A stretch of 13,821 nucleotides of DNA from Gemmatimonadota bacterium (GTDB lineage Bacteria; Latescibacterota; UBA2968; UBA8231). The stretch is from NCBI GenBank assembly GCA_026706505.1, contig JAPOYQ010000778.1, positions 1-13,821 of the forward strand. The letters are read 5' to 3'. The notes beneath the pieces were generated by a model. The model was given only the letters and a program-made list of their open reading frames with translations. It was not told where the DNA came from and did not search any database. Both the position numbers and the translations under genes were made by a program. The number at the start of each line of letters is the position of its first letter. Positions within the stretch are counted from its first letter, which is position 1. Positions 1-7,653 of this stretch are shown here, piece after piece.

Positions 1-337
1 CGTAGTAGAAGGTGCCGGTGATCATCGGCAGCAGCATCCCCACCACGCCGCGCGTGGGAATAGCCGTGGCCACCGCCATCATCGCAAAGATTGTCAGCAA
101 CTCGCCGCGGCCAAACGCCCACTCCCGCCGCACAGCCCCCAAGCCCACCTGCACGGTCAGCAGCAGCGCGAACAACAAGAAAAACGCCGCTGGCGTCGCC
201 GACGAAAGCCCTAGCCGCGACCCTTGCATCACCATGCCCCCATAGGGCACGCCGATGGCAATGAGGGCTGCCATGAGGCCGCCGGTGAGCAGCGCGCGTC
301 CCGTAGCACCCCGGCCCGTGGTCTGGTCGCGGCGCAC
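1..337 (-). CDS. DUF6785/OPT-like multi-pass membrane protein, N-terminal part (cut by window edge)
   Basis: The minus strand is open from about 337 to the window edge and reads as a membrane protein. A first hydrophobic helix (ALLTGGLMAALIAIGVPYGG) is followed by a second (PAAFFLLFALLLTVQVG). Next comes a segment with GRGELLTIFAMM, AIPTRGVVG and LLPMITGTFYY. From memory, the GELL...AIPTRG...LLP...TGPFYY pattern is typical of DUF6785 proteins, large OPT-like membrane proteins of unknown substrate found in uncultured phyla. The start is uncertain. I chose GTG at 337 because the first helix follows about 14 residues later; ATG at 274 would cut into that helix. No clear ribosome binding site is visible. 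About 112 residues are present and the rest lies left of the window. It is divergent from the outer-membrane protein gene at 646. The family call rests on motif memory, with no search run. Confidence 0.62.
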   Translation of the reverse strand, partial: MRRDQTTGRGATGRALLTGGLMAALIAIGVPYGGMVMQGSRLGLSSATPAAFFLLFALLLTVQVGLGAVRREWAFGRGELLTIFAMMAVATAIPTRGVVGMLLPMITGTFYY

Positions 338-645
338 TACGCGCTGGCGATAGACAGCCGGTATTTGTCGGAGCAAGACCAGTCCTTTCCTAGCGCCGCC
401 CCAACAACGCCTGATACGCCACCAAGGCCCCGACTACGTGGACATTCCGCGAAGGTCTCTTACCGTACATCGGGAGTTGGGGTCGGGGCTTCGGTCGGCG
501 GCGAGGGGATCGGCGCAGTAGCTAAAGAAGAGCAATACAGCGCGGCGAGGATGGGTTTGGGTAAGGATAGGAAGGGCGGAAGAGAGAGGCAAATAGGGAG
601 TGCGCGTTTGGAACCTTTGCCTATACTGTTTAGTCATTCCAACGT
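338..645. other. Divergent intergenic region without a supported gene
   Basis: This 308-base stretch separates the minus-strand membrane protein from the plus-strand outer-membrane protein gene. Short open frames on both strands have low-complexity, Arg/Pro/Ser-rich translations that resemble no family I know, so I call none of them. Because the flanking genes diverge, promoters for both should lie here. I see only one -10-like hexamer, near the right end, and no convincing RNA gene or hairpin. Confidence 0.5.
622..627 (+). promoter_or_regulatory. Possible -10 box (TATACT) for the outer-membrane protein gene
   Basis: TATACT matches the bacterial -10 consensus at five of six positions and lies 18 bases before the ATG at 646. 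No -35 hexamer stands at 16-18 bases; TTGGAA at 608-613 is too close. If used, the transcript would start close to the ATG and have almost no leader, which agrees with the lack of a Shine-Dalgarno sequence there. This is only a candidate. Confidence 0.25.
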
Positions 646-3168
646 ATGTTTCCGCCAATAGTAATAGTCTGGTTCGCCTTCTTTCTCTTGGGATACTGCG
701 CGGCTGATTCTCAGGCCGAGGTCGTGGTACAGGGCGTAGTGCTCGATGCGGAGACTGGAGAAGCCCTGCCGCGGGCCAACATCGAGGTGGTGGGCCAAGC
801 GTGGGGAACTATCGGCGATGGCAAGGGGGCCTTTCGGCTGGTGGTAGATGCGTTGCCGGTGACGCTCCGGGCGACGCACATAGGATATGCGCCCGCCGAG
901 TTGCTGGTGGCTGAGGCCGGCCCTCTGGAATTCCGTTTGCAGCCGATACCCTTCGAGATCGAAGGCCTGATTATCAACGGCGGCGACCCAGCGGTGCGCA
1001 TCATGCGCGAAGTGATCCGCCGCAAACGCGCGTGGGCACCGCTTGCGCATCGCTACCGGGTCGAGGCGCATACGCGGCAGATCCTCTACAGCAATCAGTA
1101 CATCGCGGCGATCCGCGAGAGCCTAGCCGAGCTGTATCGGGATCGAGACAAAGGACTGCGCGAACAGTTAAAGGCCAAAAAGCACACGGCCAACGTGAGC
1201 GCTTCAATGCAGGTCTTTGCAGCGTCGAAGTATCTGTTCAACCTCTACGACGACGAAATCGCGCTCCACGGGCAGATTTTCACAGGGCCGACGCACCCGC
1301 AGGCACTGGAGCACTACTCTTTCCAACTGGTCGGCCACAAGGACAATCACTACTTCATCTCGATACAGCCAAAAACCAATGCCTTGGCCGGATGGACGGG
1401 CGCGCTGGTCGTCCAAGACGGCGAGTATGCCCTAGTGGAGGCACAGCTTTGGCCAAACCGCCGACTGCATCCGGCCGGTTTCGCGACGGAGAACGGGCTT
1501 GGCTACCGGCTTCGGCAGCACTTTGCCCACTTCGCGCATGGAGCTTGGTTGCCGGTAGAGACCGAATACGAGATCGAAGGGCGGTTGGGCACAACAACCG
1601 GCGGCGAACGCATCCGTCGCCTCCGCAGCGCGCCCACGCCGCAGGCGCGGTTGCGCGGTTGGACCTGGCTCAAAGGCTATGAGTTCGACGCGCCGTCGGT
1701 CGATTATGCGTTCGCCGTAAAACAAGCGCTCTTGGTCGAGCCGCACTCGCCGACCTGGGACAAGTTTCTAGACAAACGGCGAGCGGAGCGGCCCTTGACC
1801 CGCCGAGAAGTGCAGGCTGTTGCGGACTTGCAACAAGGGTTCAAGCCGCTGGCCGAGCAAGCGGTCGCCGCACTCTACCGGCTCCACGAACAGCGGGTGG
1901 GCGAAGAGGTGCCCGCTGCGATCAAGGAGGATCCGCTGGCGCGAAAAAGCTTGATCAACGACGAGCTCTTGCGCTATGTCGTCGCCGGGGCGACCGGGAT
2001 CCACCTCGACACGAGCCTGACGTTCTTCGGCCAGCACGTAGTAGAAATCCCAGCAGCGGTCAGGGGCAAGCTCACGCCGGAATTGTGGGTCAACCGCGTC
2101 GATGCGCTGCATTTCGGCGCGCGCTGGCGCGGTACCAACCTGCTCGGCCAGCGCACGGGGATTTACTTCAATGGGGGCTACAACACCGGGCACGAGCGCT
2201 TCTTTGCCGGCGTGGGGTCAAAGCGCATCTGGGGTGCGGATGGCCGCATCTTCACGGGCCTGTACTACCAACGCGGCACGGTTCCGCGCTATCCTTCGTC
2301 GCTCTATACACTCGCCGACAACAGCTATCCCTTTCTGCTCAGTCTCGATGACTACTTCGACTTCTACTGGCGGACCCGCTGGCGCGCCGAGGCGGGCTAT
2401 CGCTTGGCGCAGCACAGCGTCCTGACGCTGGCGTTCAATCGGGAGCAGCACCGCAGCTTGCGCAAAGAGACAGACTTCAGCTTCTGCAACACGCAGTCCA
2501 ACAGCAGTTATGTCTATAAGCACCTCTGCGCGGACCGGAACCTGACCTACAGGGATAATCCCCCGATCCGCGCGGGGCGCATGACCTCGCTGGAACTGGC
2601 ACTCGACCTAGGGGGACTCGACCCCAAGACGTGGCATCGCACCCGGCTCTCAGCCGAGTACAGCGACGAATGGATGGGGAGCTTTGCCCGTTTTGCTCGC
2701 CTAGATGCCCGGCTCGACTGGCACGTCGAACTAGCGCGGGGCAGACTCTGGCCGGCCGAGTCCAACTATCGGCTCCAGGCCGGTGCGGGTCTTGGTCAGG
2801 TGCCGATTCAGCGCCACGGGACCCTAGATGCTGGTCTGGTGATCGTCGCCCCCTTTGGCGCATTTAAAACCCTGCGCAACCGTCCATACACAGGTCGGCA
2901 CTACGCGGGATTTTTCTGGGAACAGCGCTGGCGAACTGGCCTCTTCGAGCGGTTGGGGCTAGGGTGGCGTGCCCAGCGCTGGGGATTGGGCTGGGCACTG
3001 CACGGGGCCGCGGGCCGAGTTTGGGAACATGCCGAGGATCCACCTACACCCCTCCACCACGAGCTCGGCCTATCGCTGACCCTGCTCGATTATCTCAATG
3101 TAGAATACACCCGCAGACTGGATCGCCAAGAGGGGCACTGGGGCCTGAGTGCGAAGAAGGCATTTTGA
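646..3168 (+). CDS. DUF5686-like outer-membrane protein with carboxypeptidase-regulatory-like domain
   Basis: The 840-residue product starts with a hydrophobic signal sequence (about residues 5-20) and a likely signal peptidase I site after SQA (residue 24). Residues about 26-105 form a carboxypeptidase-regulatory-like beta-sandwich (VVLDAETGEALPRANIEV, then GAFRL and ATHIGYAP). The following DPAVRIMREVIRRKR segment resembles the start of the DUF5686 region that follows this domain in Bacteroidota proteins. From about residue 440 to the end the sequence alternates aromatic and polar residues in beta-barrel style and finishes in a C-terminal Phe, as outer-membrane barrels do. I see no TonB plug or TonB box, so a TonB-dependent receptor is less likely. 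An in-frame stop at 631-633 and no other start before 646 fix the ATG. The gene converges with the operon at 3250. Its role is unknown; family members are surface or outer-membrane-biogenesis proteins without a clear biochemical activity. Confidence 0.72.
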   Translation: MFPPIVIVWFAFFLLGYCAADSQAEVVVQGVVLDAETGEALPRANIEVVGQAWGTIGDGKGAFRLVVDALPVTLRATHIGYAPAELLVAEAGPLEFRLQPIPFEIEGLIINGGDPAVRIMREVIRRKRAWAPLAHRYRVEAHTRQILYSNQYIAAIRESLAELYRDRDKGLREQLKAKKHTANVSASMQVFAASKYLFNLYDDEIALHGQIFTGPTHPQALEHYSFQLVGHKDNHYFISIQPKTNALAGWTGALVVQDGEYALVEAQLWPNRRLHPAGFATENGLGYRLRQHFAHFAHGAWLPVETEYEIEGRLGTTTGGERIRRLRSAPTPQARLRGWTWLKGYEFDAPSVDYAFAVKQALLVEPHSPTWDKFLDKRRAERPLTRREVQAVADLQQGFKPLAEQAVAALYRLHEQRVGEEVPAAIKEDPLARKSLINDELLRYVVAGATGIHLDTSLTFFGQHVVEIPAAVRGKLTPELWVNRVDALHFGARWRGTNLLGQRTGIYFNGGYNTGHERFFAGVGSKRIWGADGRIFTGLYYQRGTVPRYPSSLYTLADNSYPFLLSLDDYFDFYWRTRWRAEAGYRLAQHSVLTLAFNREQHRSLRKETDFSFCNTQSNSSYVYKHLCADRNLTYRDNPPIRAGRMTSLELALDLGGLDPKTWHRTRLSAEYSDEWMGSFARFARLDARLDWHVELARGRLWPAESNYRLQAGAGLGQVPIQRHGTLDAGLVIVAPFGAFKTLRNRPYTGRHYAGFFWEQRWRTGLFERLGLGWRAQRWGLGWALHGAAGRVWEHAEDPPTPLHHELGLSLTLLDYLNVEYTRRLDRQEGHWGLSAKKAF

Positions 3169-3249
3169 GAGGACCAGTTGTACTGACTAACGACAGAACC
3201 TTTACTTTTTGTGGACGCAGCGTACCAATGTCGAGCGAGATCTAGCCTC

Positions 3250-6126
3250 TCACAGCTTCTGCCGCTCGTCCTCGGGGTCGTAAAAAGGCAGCGCAGTAAC
3301 CTCCGCCACACTCGTCGAACCATCGTCCAAGCGCACTTCTACCCGCGTGCCGGGCGCAGCCATATCCGCTTCGACAAAGGCCAAACCCAACGGATAACCC
3401 AGCGTCGAGACCGGGGCGATGCTGGTCACGCGGCCGGCGATCCATCCCTCCCGCATGATCAAGTTGCACTCCTCGGGTAGCTTGCCGACAAAATTAGCGG
3501 GCCACCGCACGCCGACGAGCGTGCGCCGAACTGGGCGCGCGGCGTAGATTTGCAGGCTGCGCTGGCCGACGAAGAAGCGCTTGTTCTTGCCAATGGCCCA
3601 CGCCAACCCCGCCTCTTGGGGATACGTCAGCGCATCCGTGTCATGGCCGACAATCAGGTGCCCTTTTTCCAAGCGCAACAGGCGCTGCGCCTCCACCCCA
3701 AAGGGCCGCGCACCGGCCTCCACCAGCGTCCGCCACACGTGCTCCCCTTCCCAAGCCGGCACATGGATCTCGTACCCCAGTTCGCCGACAAAACCCACCC
3801 TCATCACCAGCGCCCGCACCCCGGCTACCTCGCCCTCGCGCACTCGCAGATAGGAGAAAGGCCCCGACCTCAAGTCGATGTTCGTCAACGCCGCCAGCGC
3901 GTCGCGGCTTTCCGGGCCAGCTAAATTGAACGCCGCCAGTTGACCCGTGACATTGCTCAAGGTCACGTCCAAGCCCCAGATTGCGGCCCAGCGCAGCATC
4001 TCGCGGTAAAAGGCCGCCGCGCCGCTGCTAGTCGTGGTTGCATAGAAGCGGTCTTCGGCCAACCGCGCAATCACCCCGTCCTCAATCACGACCCCGCTCT
4101 CGTCGAGCGCCACGCCATAGCGACAGCGGCCGACCGCCAGCTTCTTAAAACGGCCGGTATAGAGACGTTCGAGTAGCTCGACAGCGTCCGGGCCGCTGAC
4201 CTGCACTTTGCCCAGCGTACTCACGTCAATAATCCCCAGCCCAGCCCGCACCTGCTGCGCCTCCTGCACAATGCGCTCGTCGCGACTGGCATCGCCGCGA
4301 GCATAGTATTCGGGCCGATACCAGTCGCCAGCGTGGGCAAAGACCGCACCGTGCTCGCAATGCCAATCGTGGATCGGCGTCCGACGCATCGGGTGGAAGC
4401 GCCGACCGGCCAAATGACCTAACGGCACCGGCTGGTAGAACGGACGGGCGGTCGTCGAGCCGGTCGCAGCGATGGTGTCGCCGTTGAGTTTGGCCAAGAT
4501 CCGCATCGCGTTCATGTTGGACAGCTTGCCTTGGCTCGGCCCCATCCCCACGGTGCTGTAGCGCTTGAGCAGTTCGACGCTGTCGTAGCCCTCTTGGTGT
4601 GCATTGACAAAATCCGCCAAGTGCAAATCCTCGTCGAAATCCACGAAATTCTTTTTGCTCGGATGGGAGAAAATCGGATAGCTGTGGCTGGGGGCTTCTC
4701 GCCCAGGCAGCGGAGGCGCGGGCACTTCCCCGTCGCCGTGGCCAGCGTAGTGCGCAGCCCTAAGCCCGGCGACCCGCCCGTCTTCCCGCTGTGTGTCTAG
4801 GTCGTACACCCCGCGAACGCGCCCAGCGACAAAGACCCCGTCTGGACACGATTGTGGCGCGAGTTGCTCCAGCGCCTCGTCGTACGCGAATTGCACCCCC
4901 GCTTGGCTGGGCAGCGCGGCATTGGGCATCCAGCCAACCGACGCGACAAGGCCGTCGCAGGAGATCTCGGTGCCGCGCTGGGCATCTATGGTGCCGTCTG
5001 CGGCTAGCGGGGCCACCACTGCGCCGCGCAGGCCATTCTTCTGGCTATTCGGCAACGCCGCATAGATCGCATGGCCACTGTGGATCGGCACCCCGGCGGC
5101 AGCGATTTTTTCCGCTAGGGCCGGTAGTGCCGCATCGGGACGCAAATCAGCAATAGCCGCCACCTCGACCCCCGCGTCGAGCATGTCCAGCGCCACTCCA
5201 TACGCATCGCTATTGGCCGCTAGCATCACCATGCGGTCGCAAGGTTTAACCGCGTACAACTTCACCAACCGCTGAGCAGCCGACCCGAGCAGCACGCCCG
5301 GCAGGTCGTTGTGCCCAAAGACCGCGGGCTGCTCGATCGCGCCGTTGGCATACACGACGGCTGCGGCGCGCACCTTAGTCATCCGCACCGCGTCGAACAG
5401 GGCGACCCATCCGTCGGCGTAGTGGCCACCGGCCACCGTCCGACAGCGGATCTCGACCTGGGGCAGGCCAGCTAGCACCTCAACCAGTTCGTCGCAGTTC
5501 CCACCGTGCTGCCACACCCAACTTCCCCCCAGACGCTCCTGTTCCTCGACCAGCAAAACGCGGGCACCAGCTTCTCCCGCAGCCCTTGCCGCCTCCAACC
5601 CAGCCGCGCCACCGCCCACAACCAGCACGTCGCACCAAGCGTATTCCTTGGGGCTAGCCGTGGCCACTTGGTCGCGGTTGATCTGGCCCAAGCCCGCGAT
5701 CTGGCGAATGATCCGCTCGTGAAATGGGAAAAGCCACCGAGGGCGGTGAAATGTCTTGTAGTAAAAACCCACCGGCATGAAGCGGCCCAAAATCTCCAGC
5801 CACTTGAGCAGATCGCCTTTCAGCCCGCCGATGGTGTTGACGGCCCGCAGATCCATGCCCGCAGCCAACGGCTCGCAGTCGCCGCGCAGATGCGTGCGCT
5901 CGCCGTCTGTAAACAGCGCGTTGGCATCGTGCCCGGCCAAGCTGTACGCCCCGCGCGGCCGGTGGTACTTGAAGCTGCGCCCCATCGTCTGCACGCCATT
6001 GGCCAACAGCGCACTGGCGATCACATCGCCGGCAAAGCCGCTGAACGCCTCCCCCTCAAAGCGGAATTCAAGCGGCTGCGTCCGGTCGATCCACTCCCCA
6101 GGCTGTGCGGACAGGCGGCGCTTCAC
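3250..6126 (-). CDS. mgdC: Sarcosine-oxidase-alpha-like subunit, probable N-methylglutamate dehydrogenase MgdC
   Basis: The 958-residue length is normal for the alpha subunit of heterotetrameric sarcosine oxidase and its MgdC homologues. Residues 1-95 are the ferredoxin-like N-terminal domain (GFAGDVIASALLANGV, GRSFKYHRPRG); it has no iron-sulphur cysteine cluster, as in SoxA. A dinucleotide-binding motif GGGAAG lies at 171-176, in the FAD/NAD oxidoreductase region. A SoxA-type linker follows (RYSTVGMGPSQGK), then a GcvT/aminomethyltransferase-like domain from about residue 580 to the end (GFVGELGYEIHVP, GHDTDALTYPQEAGLAW), expected to bind tetrahydrofolate. Inferred role: the large subunit that takes electrons from N-methylglutamate oxidation and may capture the methyl carbon as methylene-tetrahydrofolate. 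The GTG start overlaps the delta-subunit stop by 4 nt (GTGA) with GAGGAGGA upstream. It is the last gene of the operon; the gamma subunit does not follow. True sarcosine oxidase is the alternative if the other operon genes are ignored. Confidence 0.85.
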   Translation of the reverse strand: MKRRLSAQPGEWIDRTQPLEFRFEGEAFSGFAGDVIASALLANGVQTMGRSFKYHRPRGAYSLAGHDANALFTDGERTHLRGDCEPLAAGMDLRAVNTIGGLKGDLLKWLEILGRFMPVGFYYKTFHRPRWLFPFHERIIRQIAGLGQINRDQVATASPKEYAWCDVLVVGGGAAGLEAARAAGEAGARVLLVEEQERLGGSWVWQHGGNCDELVEVLAGLPQVEIRCRTVAGGHYADGWVALFDAVRMTKVRAAAVVYANGAIEQPAVFGHNDLPGVLLGSAAQRLVKLYAVKPCDRMVMLAANSDAYGVALDMLDAGVEVAAIADLRPDAALPALAEKIAAAGVPIHSGHAIYAALPNSQKNGLRGAVVAPLAADGTIDAQRGTEISCDGLVASVGWMPNAALPSQAGVQFAYDEALEQLAPQSCPDGVFVAGRVRGVYDLDTQREDGRVAGLRAAHYAGHGDGEVPAPPLPGREAPSHSYPIFSHPSKKNFVDFDEDLHLADFVNAHQEGYDSVELLKRYSTVGMGPSQGKLSNMNAMRILAKLNGDTIAATGSTTARPFYQPVPLGHLAGRRFHPMRRTPIHDWHCEHGAVFAHAGDWYRPEYYARGDASRDERIVQEAQQVRAGLGIIDVSTLGKVQVSGPDAVELLERLYTGRFKKLAVGRCRYGVALDESGVVIEDGVIARLAEDRFYATTTSSGAAAFYREMLRWAAIWGLDVTLSNVTGQLAAFNLAGPESRDALAALTNIDLRSGPFSYLRVREGEVAGVRALVMRVGFVGELGYEIHVPAWEGEHVWRTLVEAGARPFGVEAQRLLRLEKGHLIVGHDTDALTYPQEAGLAWAIGKNKRFFVGQRSLQIYAARPVRRTLVGVRWPANFVGKLPEECNLIMREGWIAGRVTSIAPVSTLGYPLGLAFVEADMAAPGTRVEVRLDDGSTSVAEVTALPFYDPEDERQKL

Positions 6127-6386
6127 GCTTGGTCCTCCTCACCCCACAAATAGGTGCGGACGATCTCGTCGCTAACCGTGTCGCGCTCGGCGATAAACCA
6201 AGTGCTGCTGGCGCTATGGTACCACCACTCGCGCTGGAGGCCCGGCTCGCCGGAGCGGTTGAACACGTAGTCGGCCCACTCAGCGTCATCCGCTTTCTTA
6301 GGATCGGGCATGGGGCGCACCTCGCCGCCGAAGACGAATTCTGAGAGCGGGCGCGGCCCGTTGATTGGACAGGTGAGGATTTTCAC
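6123..6386 (-). CDS. mgdB: Sarcosine-oxidase-delta-like subunit, probable MgdB
   Basis: This 87-residue protein has the SoxD family pattern: CPINGPR near the N-terminus, EFVFGGEVRPMPDP, EWADYVF, a WWYH segment and ERDTVSDEI near the end. In sarcosine oxidase the delta subunit binds a structural zinc through Cys6, Cys9, His59 and Cys63 and holds the complex together. Here Cys6 is kept, the second position is Asn9, the His is His57, and the last ligand position is Ser61. Two of four ligands are therefore missing, so zinc binding in the classical way is unlikely. I recall the CPING form from delta subunits in NMG-type clusters, which favours MgdB over SoxD. The start is GTG with AAGGGGA upstream, 18 nt after the beta-subunit stop. 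Its end overlaps the alpha start by 4 nt. Confidence 0.83.
   Translation of the reverse strand: MKILTCPINGPRPLSEFVFGGEVRPMPDPKKADDAEWADYVFNRSGEPGLQREWWYHSASSTWFIAERDTVSDEIVRTYLWGEEDQA
6133..6140 (-). promoter_or_regulatory. Ribosome binding site of the mgdC GTG start
   Basis: On the minus strand GAGGAGGA lies 6 nt upstream of the GTG at 6126 and falls within the last codons of mgdB. It supports the unusual GTG start and the 4-nt GTGA overlap. Confidence 0.65.
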
Positions 6387-6404
6387 AGCCGTCCCCTTGC
6401 GTGG

Positions 6405-7649
6405 CTAGTGGCCAACAGACGCCGCTCCCTTCTCGCCGACCAACTCAAACGCGTCAAAGCGCGACAGATTAAAAGCGCGGATCAGCGGATGATCCTCGTC
6501 GTGGGCAATGGTGTGGGCCATGGTGTAGCCGCAGACCGGCGAGGCCTTAAAGCCCCAAGTGCCCCAACCCGCGTCGATGTAAAAACCCGCAATCGGCGTC
6601 GTGCCCATGATCGGCGAGAAATCCGGGGTCATGTCGCACAACCCAGCCCACTGACGCAGCACCTTGGCGTCGCTCAAGCAAGGGAAGAGGTCGAGCATGT
6701 GCCCGGCCAACCCCTCGGCAAAGTCGAGCGTCGAACGCATGGACGTCAGCTCGTAGGGATCCAAAGACGCGCCAGCGACCAACTCGCCGCGCGAAGATTG
6801 GCTGACGTACGTGTGCAGGCTGGCCGATACGACAATCGCGTCGAGCCACGGCTTGAACGGCTCGGTGACAAACGCCTGCAGCGGATGCACCACCAGCGGC
6901 GAGCGCAAGCCGACCATCCGCTGTATCTGCGGCGTCCAGCCCGCTACGGCGCTGAGCACCTTGCGCGTCTGGATAAAACCGCGGTCCGTATGCACGCCCG
7001 CGACTTGGCCGTCCTCGACTTCAACGTCGGTGACACTGGTCTGCTGGTGGATTTCAACGCCCTTGCTGTCCGCCCCGCGCGCATAGGCCCACGCCACAGC
7101 GTCATGGCGGGCAATGGCCCCTGGCGGGTGGTAGAGCGCGCCGACGATGGGCGGCTGGTGCCCGCCGCAACTCAGGTCGATCTGGGGGATAGTTTTCTTA
7201 ATGAACTCCGGGCCGACGACCTCGGAATCAATGCCGAGATGCTTGTTGACCTCGGCGCGCCAGCGCTGGGTGCGCAGCGCGGCCGGCGTGTGCGCCAAGG
7301 TGAAGTGACCGCGCTCGGAGTAGAACAGGTTGTAGTCGAGCTTCCGCGACAAATCGCGGTACAGATCCACGCTGAATTGGTAAAAGCGCGCACCCTCTTC
7401 CGTCAGGTAATTCGAGCGGATGATCGCCGTATTGCGGCCGGTGCCACCGTGGCCGATATAGCGCTGCTCTAGCACGGCCACATCGCGGATGCCGTGCTCG
7501 TGGGCGAGATAGTGCGCCGCGGCCAGCCCGTGACCACCGCCGCCGATGATCACTACTTCATAGCTGTCGCGCAACCGCTCGGGCGAGCGGAACATGCGCG
7601 GCTCGGAGTAATCCTTCTCGAGGCCGTATTTGAGCAACCGGTAAGGCAT
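6405..7649 (-). CDS. mgdA: Sarcosine-oxidase-beta-like FAD subunit, probable N-methylglutamate dehydrogenase MgdA
   Basis: This 414-residue flavoprotein belongs to the DAO/SoxB family. It has an FAD-binding GGGGHGLAAA motif at about 36-45, a GHGGTGRNTAIIRSNY segment at about 66-81, and a C-terminal GWGTWGFKASPVCG segment closing the FAD site. RHDAVAW (His182) corresponds, from memory, to the segment carrying the covalent FMN histidine of sarcosine oxidase beta. It is the catalytic subunit and in this context should oxidise the N-methyl group of N-methylglutamate, with MgdB and MgdC as partners. The ATG lies 4 nt after the stop of the glutamine-synthetase-like gene, so translational coupling is likely; the upstream TGAGG is only a weak ribosome site. 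Sequence alone cannot separate N-methylglutamate from sarcosine as substrate. The assignment rests on the mgs and gmaS neighbours. Confidence 0.84.
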   Translation of the reverse strand: MPYRLLKYGLEKDYSEPRMFRSPERLRDSYEVVIIGGGGHGLAAAHYLAHEHGIRDVAVLEQRYIGHGGTGRNTAIIRSNYLTEEGARFYQFSVDLYRDLSRKLDYNLFYSERGHFTLAHTPAALRTQRWRAEVNKHLGIDSEVVGPEFIKKTIPQIDLSCGGHQPPIVGALYHPPGAIARHDAVAWAYARGADSKGVEIHQQTSVTDVEVEDGQVAGVHTDRGFIQTRKVLSAVAGWTPQIQRMVGLRSPLVVHPLQAFVTEPFKPWLDAIVVSASLHTYVSQSSRGELVAGASLDPYELTSMRSTLDFAEGLAGHMLDLFPCLSDAKVLRQWAGLCDMTPDFSPIMGTTPIAGFYIDAGWGTWGFKASPVCGYTMAHTIAHDEDHPLIRAFNLSRFDAFELVGEKGAASVGH

Positions 7650-7653
7650 GGCC

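Noticed and set aside
224..661. Plus-strand open frame in the divergent intergenic region, starting at ATG 224
   Set aside because: Low-complexity, Arg/Pro/Ser-rich translation, no family motif, and it begins inside the minus-strand membrane protein gene.
3166..3252. Inverted 7-mers TGAGAGG / CCTCTCA at the two convergent stop codons as a terminator
   Set aside because: The arms are 73 bases apart with no T-run or good stem between them; a 7-base match at this distance can be chance.
6408..7472. Long plus-strand open frame opposite mgdA
   Set aside because: Antisense shadow of a clear flavoprotein gene in GC-rich DNA; no recognisable domain and an Arg/Ala-rich composition.
3250..7649. Ordinary heterotetrameric sarcosine oxidase operon
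   Set aside because: The three Sox-like genes are fused into one operon with gmaS- and mgsABC-like genes, the gamma subunit is absent, and the delta subunit is of the CPING type. The N-methylglutamate dehydrogenase reading explains all seven genes together.
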